The translations under genes and the position numbers were made by a program. A stretch of 13,263 nt of DNA, taken from assembly GCA_024278715.1 (NCBI GenBank), contig JAJRSN010000127.1, forward strand, positions 1 through 13,263, read 5' to 3'. This DNA is from Calditrichota bacterium (GTDB taxonomy: Bacteria; Calditrichota; Calditrichia; Calditrichales; Calditrichaceae). Below the pieces are notes generated by a model. That model was given only the letters and a program-made list of their open reading frames with translations. It ran no database searches and was not told where the DNA came from. How positions within the stretch are numbered: the stretch's first letter is position 1; every line of letters begins with the position of its first letter. Of this stretch, positions 1-5,370 are shown piece after piece.

Positions 1-587
1 CTTCTTTGGTGAATTTCGTGAGCAATCAATTCTTTTCCCGTTCCGCTTGCGCCTTCTATTAAAACGGGAATTCGACTGGGCGCCACCTGATCAACCAATT
101 CCAGAACTTCGCGCATCCGCGGATCTATGGCAATTAAGGTGTGCGTTTTAAACTTATTCAACCGGTTTTGCGCCTGTTTGCGCGAAAGAATTTTGTATCC
201 GATTCGCTGAACGTACGCCAATATCTCTTTATTATCAAAAGGCTTGGTGATAAAATGAGACGCACCGTTCTGCAAACAGGACACAGCCAGTTCGATGGTG
301 CCAAACCCGGTGATTAATACAACTTCGATGTCGGTCCAGCGTCTGGTAATTTCATTCAACAAATCTGTTCCGGACATTCCCTCCATTTTTAAATCCGTAA
401 AAACAATATCATAATGATCCTTGATCAGAGCCGCCATCGCCTCTTCTCCCGAAGAGCAAACATCAACCTCGCAGCCAAGCGTGCTCAGCAGACGCTTTAA
501 ACCGTTTCTTATGTCTGCCTGGTCGTCAACAATCAAAATTTTTAATTCTCCGAAATCATAGAGCGACTTTCTGCTTTCATCGATCAT
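1..587 (-). CDS. NtrC-family sigma-54-dependent response regulator (partial, C-terminus outside window)
   Basis: Only the first 195 codons are present; the gene runs off the left edge. Residues 16-130 form a CheY-like receiver, with the acidic pair D21/D22, phosphoacceptor D65 (in FTDLKMEGM), T93 in LITG and K115 in ITKPF. A linker follows, then the start of an AAA+ domain (about 150 onward) with a Walker A motif GASGTGKE at 179-186. This layout is that of NtrC-type activators, which bind enhancer-like sites and use ATP to open sigma-54 polymerase complexes. The GAFTGA loop and DNA-binding helix-turn-helix lie beyond the edge, so sigma-54 contact is inferred from family. The start is the ATG at 587, preceded by AAGGA eight bases upstream. 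It sits 170 bp downstream of a histidine kinase in the same direction, its probable partner. The usual Walker A glutamate (GESGTGKE) is alanine here. The regulated genes cannot be told from the window. Confidence 0.93.
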   Translation of the reverse strand, partial: MIDESRKSLYDFGELKILIVDDQADIRNGLKRLLSTLGCEVDVCSSGEEAMAALIKDHYDIVFTDLKMEGMSGTDLLNEITRRWTDIEVVLITGFGTIELAVSCLQNGASHFITKPFDNKEILAYVQRIGYKILSRKQAQNRLNKFKTHTLIAIDPRMREVLELVDQVAPSRIPVLIEGASGTGKELIAHEIHQR

Positions 588-730
588 TCCGATTATCCTT
601 TTTTCTTTTTATTGTAACAGATAAAACTTGCTTAAAAAATAAATTCAGATTATTCGGTAAATATCAATAATTAATCATAAAATTTTTTATTAACATGAAT
701 TAGATAATTTCTTCCAAACTCGATCGGCGC

Positions 731-757
731 AATCTGTGTAATCAGTTTAATCGCGGT
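731..757. repeat. Three imperfect 9-bp tandem units between kinase and regulator genes
   Basis: The bases aatctgtgt, aatcagttt and aatcgcggt follow one another directly and all begin with AATC. They end one base before the kinase stop codon. The pattern resembles short intergenic AATC(TG/CG)-type tandem elements I recall from other genomes, but copy number elsewhere in this genome cannot be judged. The rest of the 170-bp gap (588-757) is AT-rich, with no convincing gene or terminator. Confidence 0.4.
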
Positions 758-3046
758 CTAAGCTGAAAGATTCTTCCTTTCGTTTTTTTGGATTGAATAC
801 GGAAGAATAATCCTGAACACTGTTTTGCCTGGTTGTGTTTGGAACAACACAAGATCGCCGCCGTGAGCCATTACAATACGTTTTGCGGTTGAAAGACCAA
901 GTCCGGTTCCTCCGGCGCTTTTTGTCGTAAAGAAAGGTTCGAAAATTTCATCTTTCACTTTGAAATCGATTCCCGGTCCGTTATCCTCAATTTCGATGAT
1001 TAATTCCTGCTTGTTTTTCGATTCAAATGATCTTAAACAAATTTTTCCGGTTTTTTCCGGTATCGCCTGAATGGAATTCAAAACCATATTCATAAACACT
1101 TGCTGCATTTGCGTGGCGTCTCCTAAAACGGACGATTTCTGTGCCGTGAATTGATGTTCGATAACTGCTTCTTTGTTTTTGCAGACAGGCGCTAAAAAAT
1201 GAACAACATGGTTTAAAATCTGGTGCAAATCGATCTCCTTGATATTCGGTCGCGGAGTTTTAGCGTAGTTAAGCAACTGTTGAATTATGCGCTGGCAGGT
1301 TTGTGTGTTCCTCTTAATAACATCCACATGCTCGTGAAAAGGGGAGTCGTTCGGCAGTTCCGATTCCATCATTTGATTGTACATGGAAATCGCCGCTAAG
1401 GGACTGTTCATTTCGTGCGCAACAACAGCGGCGGTTTTGCCGAGCACGGTCAATCTTTCCTGATGTGCCTGACGTTCGTTCATGCGTTCGCGTTCGGTGA
1501 TGTCGCGGGCAACCAAAACTTTTCCGGATGAGCCGTCGATTGCCGGTAGTTTGGTAGAAATAACTTCGTAAATCGTTTCACCAATATATAAAACGCACGA
1601 GGTCTTTCTGGTGGTGTCTAACAAACAATGAATGCAGTCCGAATGATTCATATCGTTGTGGTCGCATTTGCGGATGTCGATCCCGAAATCTTTCTTTTTA
1701 AAAAGATGAATAAACGGAGCGGCGGCTTTATTTGAGAGCACGACTTCATTTTTATTGTTGAGCAAAATGAGTCCGTCGATCATCGAGTGAACCACCGTAT
1801 TTAAACGGTCGTGTTGCAATCTTAGCTCCTTTTCCTGCTTTTGCAGGTCTTTTGCTGTTTGCTCAAGACGCGATGTGCGTTCTTCAATTGCTTTTGCCAT
1901 TAAATTAAAAGAACGAGAAAGATTTCCGATTTCATCTTCGGAATCGATATTAACTCTGGCAGAAAAATCGCCTTCTTTTATTTTAAAAGCCATCTTTTGC
2001 AGTTCGCCGAGGGGGCGAATCACGAATTGCACAGGAAAAAAGAGTAAAAGCAGGGTGGAAAGCGCAACGACCAGAGCAACGCCCAATAAGTTTCCTTCCA
2101 ATACGTCGATGGGTTTTAAAGCGTCTCTGGCGTTGAGTTCGATTAAAAGATTCCATCCCGTGCTGCCCAGCGGATAGCTTTGCCCGAACATATCTTTACC
2201 GTCTATGCAGATATGCCGTCCGTGATGGAATGAAAGCGGGAGATTTGTTTTTATCGGAATGAAATTTAATTCAGCCGGTTTCTGCGGCGCGTATCCGTCA
2301 TTTTGAGAATTGATCTGCTCCAGATACGATCTGGGAACTTTCAGGCTTACTCCTTTTTGGTCTATTAAGGTTATTCTTTTTTCGAGGTTTGTACTTGACA
2401 GGGCAAAACCATATTCCTTGGCAACCGCAAAAATAACGCGCCTTAAATCCAGCAGAGAAACCAGATAACCGATTTTGCGAATGCGTTTTATGTCCCACAA
2501 GGGCGTAATGATCGCTAAAGACGGAAATGAGGGATTTTCGTTCTCCGTGATGATCGAACTGAATTTGGTCTGTTCAATTTGAATGGGCGAAGTTAAATAT
2601 TTTTTTATTTGTATCGGATTTTTTTTAACTCCGGCAATTTGTTTAAAATTGAGATCAAATATCTGCAAATCGACAAATTCTTCGATTAAGGGTAATTTAT
2701 TCCTTTTCAAATGATTTTCCAATTTTTGCCGCGTTTTGAGATAAAAAGCTTTTTTATGGCTTGAAGACGATGTTAATATCTCCGTTTGCGTTCGGATAAA
2801 TCCGTCGGAAGCAAAATCTTCGGCGCGCCTCCCGAAGGTTTCCAGCTTTTTGTCAAAAATAACCGCCTGTGCGAGCGATTCGCTTCGTAAACGTGAGATG
2901 ATCTCTTTATCCAACGAATCGTAAACCGAGTTGACGATAAAATAACCGCCGGCGCCGAAAACAATTAAATACAACGCCACAAAGCTTAGAGGCAATTTAA
3001 ATTTTATTGCTATTTTGGAAAGGGGATCCTTTTTTAGCAAGCGCAT
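758..3046 (-). CDS. Membrane sensor histidine kinase (dCache-like sensor, HAMP, PAS, HisKA, HATPase_c)
   Basis: The product has 762 residues. A membrane helix lies at about 17-39 and a periplasmic region of roughly 275 residues at 40-315, whose size and C-terminal pattern suggest a double-Cache ligand sensor. A second helix spans about 318-343 and a HAMP linker about 344-395. A coiled stretch leads to a PAS domain (about 413-519) that is rich in cysteine and histidine (C461, H463, H468, C471, H473, C474, C484). The catalytic core has the H-box VVAHEMNSPLAA (phosphorylated H544), N-box around N657, G1 box DNGPGID (688-694), F box FEPFF (702-706) and G2 box GGTGLGLS (712-719). No core residue is missing. 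The start chosen is the second ATG, because GGGGAAAGG stands six bases before it; an ATG eleven codons upstream has no such site. It probably autophosphorylates on H544 and passes phosphate to D65 of the downstream NtrC-type regulator. The signal is unknown. Confidence 0.93.
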   Translation of the reverse strand: MRLLKKDPLSKIAIKFKLPLSFVALYLIVFGAGGYFIVNSVYDSLDKEIISRLRSESLAQAVIFDKKLETFGRRAEDFASDGFIRTQTEILTSSSSHKKAFYLKTRQKLENHLKRNKLPLIEEFVDLQIFDLNFKQIAGVKKNPIQIKKYLTSPIQIEQTKFSSIITENENPSFPSLAIITPLWDIKRIRKIGYLVSLLDLRRVIFAVAKEYGFALSSTNLEKRITLIDQKGVSLKVPRSYLEQINSQNDGYAPQKPAELNFIPIKTNLPLSFHHGRHICIDGKDMFGQSYPLGSTGWNLLIELNARDALKPIDVLEGNLLGVALVVALSTLLLLFFPVQFVIRPLGELQKMAFKIKEGDFSARVNIDSEDEIGNLSRSFNLMAKAIEERTSRLEQTAKDLQKQEKELRLQHDRLNTVVHSMIDGLILLNNKNEVVLSNKAAAPFIHLFKKKDFGIDIRKCDHNDMNHSDCIHCLLDTTRKTSCVLYIGETIYEVISTKLPAIDGSSGKVLVARDITERERMNERQAHQERLTVLGKTAAVVAHEMNSPLAAISMYNQMMESELPNDSPFHEHVDVIKRNTQTCQRIIQQLLNYAKTPRPNIKEIDLHQILNHVVHFLAPVCKNKEAVIEHQFTAQKSSVLGDATQMQQVFMNMVLNSIQAIPEKTGKICLRSFESKNKQELIIEIEDNGPGIDFKVKDEIFEPFFTTKSAGGTGLGLSTAKRIVMAHGGDLVLFQTQPGKTVFRIILPYSIQKNERKNLSA

Positions 3047-3052
3047 TTTTTT

Positions 3053-3061
3053 CCTTTCCCC
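3053..3061 (-). promoter_or_regulatory. Shine-Dalgarno site deciding the kinase start
   Basis: On the minus strand GGGGAAAGG is followed by six A residues and then ATG. This is a strong purine-rich site with good spacing, and it favours the ATG at 3046 over the in-frame ATG at 3079, which is preceded by AT-rich sequence. Confidence 0.6.
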
Positions 3062-3322
3062 ATTAATAATCAAATGCATAATAATTTAATTTGATGAAAA
3101 TTAAAAAAAAATTGTACGGAAAGCATCACATTTCAAAGCAAGTAAAGCCGATTATTTCAATTTATTTAAAGCGGGCTGCAATCACAATTGAAGAAAGATG
3201 ATCCGTTTGGTTTTTGTTTTGAGTTTTTTAAGATAGAATAATCTCCCCAAAAACCGAAGTTCCGTGAAAATGTTTTTGGCGGAAACGACAAAGTCCGTTA
3301 ATCTTAATTCGCAAATGCGGAA

Positions 3323-3351
3323 ATCGCGCCTGTTATCGTAACAGGCGCGAT
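3323..3351 (-). terminator. Perfect 13-bp hairpin with 3-nt loop, possible terminator of the TPR gene
   Basis: Bases 3323-3335 pair perfectly with 3339-3351 around a three-base loop, giving a GC-rich stem that begins 51 bases after the TPR gene stop on the minus strand. The stem is far stronger than chance would give. Only a short T run (TTT, then CC) follows on the minus strand, so it is not a textbook intrinsic terminator. It could instead be an operator palindrome, an mRNA-protecting 3' hairpin or a dispersed repeat. Confidence 0.45.
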
Positions 3352-3402
3352 CGTTAACCGGTCTGCAATTTTAAGCCATAATCGTTTACTTGATCGGAAA
3401 GA

Positions 3403-4413
3403 TTACGGAAAATATTTACTGATCACAACACCGTTTTCCGTTTCATAAGCGAGCTTTTCCACGGGAATGGTATTTGGAATAGTGAATACCAGCACCCAGT
3501 CGTGGTCGCTCTTAACTCCGATGGTTTGCGGTTCGGTTAATCCTTTGGAATATTCGGCGGTCAGATCAAGATTAACGCCGTACCGGTTACCCTGCTTATC
3601 AACAAGGTGAAATCGATTTGGGTCAACTGTAAAAGGATCGATTGTGTTGTTGAATATGGTAATGGAAAGAACCAGATTTCCGGATTTGTATTTTCTTCCA
3701 CCGACGGCAAGGGCGAGAGGCAGATCGTTGCGAATTTCCAAAATGGAGATTGTCTTTTGACGCACTTTTTTAAGCAGTTTTAAGGCTTCCCTGTTCAATG
3801 GATCAAGACGCACGGCTTGCAAAAGGTAGGCTTCGGCGCTTAAAAACAGATTTGTATTGCGCGGGTCTTTTAAGGCGCGCTTGTAAAAGTCTTTTCCTCT
3901 TTCGAAATATTTTTGAAAATTAGCGGCACGAATTTCCGAAAGTTTGGCGTCGGCTTCTGTCTTTGTGGAATCGTACTGCAGCGCTTTTTCCAAAAAATCG
4001 AAAGTTAAATTAAAATATTTTTCCTTCTGAATTTCGTTGAGAGGTTTTGCTCCGTGATAAGCCATGGCAAGCCGGTAAAGCAATTTGCTGTATTCCTTGC
4101 GGAAATTAGCGGATAGCGAATCGCCGGGAATGAACTCAAGGCTTTTTTCGTAATTCAATTGAAAAGCGTCAAGATTATTGCGCAACTTGTAGAATTTGTA
4201 CCCGCGCTGCATGTAGGTAAGCGCAATTTTTTCATCGATTCTTGCATTTTGCGGTTGTGTTTTTTTAACTTTCAGATAGTAAGTTAATGCCTGATTGTAA
4301 TTACCCTTGGCATAGGCGTTGTCGCCGTCGGCTTCGATATTGCTGCCGCATCGGATAAGGATAAAAAAACTAAGCGCGGTTAAAACGATGAGGGAATGTT
4401 TGATTAAATTCAT
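3403..4413 (-). CDS. Secreted TPR protein, probable lipoprotein, with C-terminal DUF4352-like domain
   Basis: The product has 336 residues. The N-terminus has K5/H6, a hydrophobic stretch (about 7-20) and then LIRC with C22, which looks like a lipoprotein signal; however, arginine just before the cysteine is atypical, since this position is normally Gly, Ala or Ser. Helical tetratricopeptide-like repeats cover about 27-225, with recurring A..Y...G.Y..A patterns and repeat ends such as RLDPLNREAL. The last 100 residues or so (about 232-336) look like a beta-rich DUF4352-type domain, with a pattern of G.LVLSITIFNN...F..D....F.LVD..GN.Y. TPR proteins of this kind usually scaffold protein contacts at the envelope; the partner is not known. 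The start has a good site, GGGAGAGG, upstream of the ATG. It is divergent from the hydrolase gene at 4487 and upstream of, and co-oriented with, the kinase/regulator pair. The coding call is firm; the function is not. Confidence 0.85.
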   Translation of the reverse strand: MNLIKHSLIVLTALSFFILIRCGSNIEADGDNAYAKGNYNQALTYYLKVKKTQPQNARIDEKIALTYMQRGYKFYKLRNNLDAFQLNYEKSLEFIPGDSLSANFRKEYSKLLYRLAMAYHGAKPLNEIQKEKYFNLTFDFLEKALQYDSTKTEADAKLSEIRAANFQKYFERGKDFYKRALKDPRNTNLFLSAEAYLLQAVRLDPLNREALKLLKKVRQKTISILEIRNDLPLALAVGGRKYKSGNLVLSITIFNNTIDPFTVDPNRFHLVDKQGNRYGVNLDLTAEYSKGLTEPQTIGVKSDHDWVLVFTIPNTIPVEKLAYETENGVVISKYFP

Positions 4414-4486
4414 TTTGAACCTCTCCCTTTAGGATTGTCCTTTGGTCTTAAGATAAGAAAAAATAATCAAAATAAAAAGGGCTAAT

Positions 4487-5227
4487 ATGGAATTAACGGT
4501 TCTCGGATCAGGAACAATGACCTCGCCTCCCCGGCGTAATCCGGCGGGCTACCTCATTGAAGCGGAAGGTCAATTTTTAATTATGGATATGGGTCCCGGC
4601 ATCATCCGGCAATTAAAATGGATCGGGGTCGATTTGCTTAAGCTGAACCGGATTCTTATCAGCCACTTCCATCTGGATCATTGCGCCGATCTTTTTCCTT
4701 TGTTGATGAACCGCTTTTTACTGCGGGGTGATTCCAACAATGAGCTTACGATTTTTGGTCCGCAGGGATTAAGAAATTGGTTCGAAGATCAGGCGCGCTG
4801 GCAGGGGGCATGGCTGCACGAGGCGTTGCCTCAATTGGCGGAATGGGAAGGAGTCGATTTTGAGTTCGAAGGATGGCGCGTTACAGGCAGGTTAAATCTT
4901 CACACCGGGAACAGCCTCTCTTTTAGGATTGAAAAAGAAAAAACGCTTTTTTACAGCGGCGATACCGGTTATCGGGAAAATTTAATTCAGTTTGCGACCG
5001 GCGCGGATTTGGCTGTCGTCGAATGTTCTTTGCCCGATCATCTAAAGCAGGAAGGGCATTTAACCCCAACCGAGACCGCGCGGTTTGCCCGCGAAGCCGG
5101 TGTAAAACGCCTGCTTGTAACTCACATTTATCCGCAAAACGATACGCCCGATCTAAAAGAAAAAATTCGGGCGCATTTCAACGGCGAAGTGGTGATTGCC
5201 CGTGATTTTTTGAGAATTAAAATATGA
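4487..5227 (+). CDS. MBL-fold metallo-hydrolase, YhfI/RNase Z-like
   Basis: The product has 246 residues, near the normal length for a single MBL domain. It opens with MELTVLGSGT and a PPRRN segment (14-18) that resembles the RNase Z N-terminal loop. Metal ligands are visible: HFHLDH (H60, H62, D64, H65), H139, D159 in SGDTGY, and H213 in VTH. True tRNA 3'-processing RNase Z carries a HEAT motif after the GDT box; here that place reads VVECSLPDHL, followed by EGHLT (H191), the style of YhfI-like hydrolases, and no exosite arm is evident. A phosphodiesterase role is likely but the substrate is unknown. AAGGG stands before the ATG. The gene diverges from the TPR gene across 73 bp that must hold promoters in both directions, and lies 143 bp before comEC. 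RNase Z activity is possible but less likely. Confidence 0.85.
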   Translation: MELTVLGSGTMTSPPRRNPAGYLIEAEGQFLIMDMGPGIIRQLKWIGVDLLKLNRILISHFHLDHCADLFPLLMNRFLLRGDSNNELTIFGPQGLRNWFEDQARWQGAWLHEALPQLAEWEGVDFEFEGWRVTGRLNLHTGNSLSFRIEKEKTLFYSGDTGYRENLIQFATGADLAVVECSLPDHLKQEGHLTPTETARFAREAGVKRLLVTHIYPQNDTPDLKEKIRAHFNGEVVIARDFLRIKI

Positions 5228-5370
5228 TCAGGAAAAATGTAAATTTGAAAGATGTCGCTAAGTGAAGTTCAAAAGTAACCCGACTCCGGGTAAACATGGA
5301 AGGAAGTTAGTAAAAGGATGTAGTTAATTTGATTTTACAATTTAGTTAAACAAAAAATTAATTTTCTGCC

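Larger units (their letters stand above)
3047..3402. other. 356-bp intergenic region between the kinase and TPR genes
   Basis: I see no credible coding frame here. The half near the kinase (about 3080-3220) is AT-rich and should hold any kinase promoter, but I could not match a sigma-70 or a sigma-54 (GG-N10-GC) element with confidence. The other half holds two inverted-repeat structures: a perfect 13-bp hairpin at 3323-3351, and nested arms spanning 3228-3307 that could form a structured RNA of about 80 nt. Confidence 0.6.

Noticed and set aside
1875..2177. 100-residue plus-strand frame inside the kinase gene
   Set aside because: It lies opposite the HAMP and second membrane helix codons and has no family features; the kinase frame explains the sequence.
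3047..3079. Longer kinase start at the ATG at 3079, adding 11 residues
   Set aside because: That ATG has only AT-rich sequence upstream, while GGGGAAAGG lies six bases before the ATG at 3046, and the first membrane helix is complete from there.
3110..3170. Sigma-54-type promoter upstream of the kinase
   Set aside because: A GG...GC pair occurs on the minus strand, but the spacing is 8 bases where 10 are needed, and the flanking consensus is absent.
4487..5227. Naming this gene rnz (tRNA 3' processing RNase Z)
   Set aside because: The HEAT motif and exosite that define tRNA-processing RNase Z are not seen, so only the wider family is named.
5278..5291. Small hairpin ACCCG/CGGGT after the hydrolase gene as a terminator
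   Set aside because: The stem is only five pairs and no T run follows, so it is not supported as a terminator.
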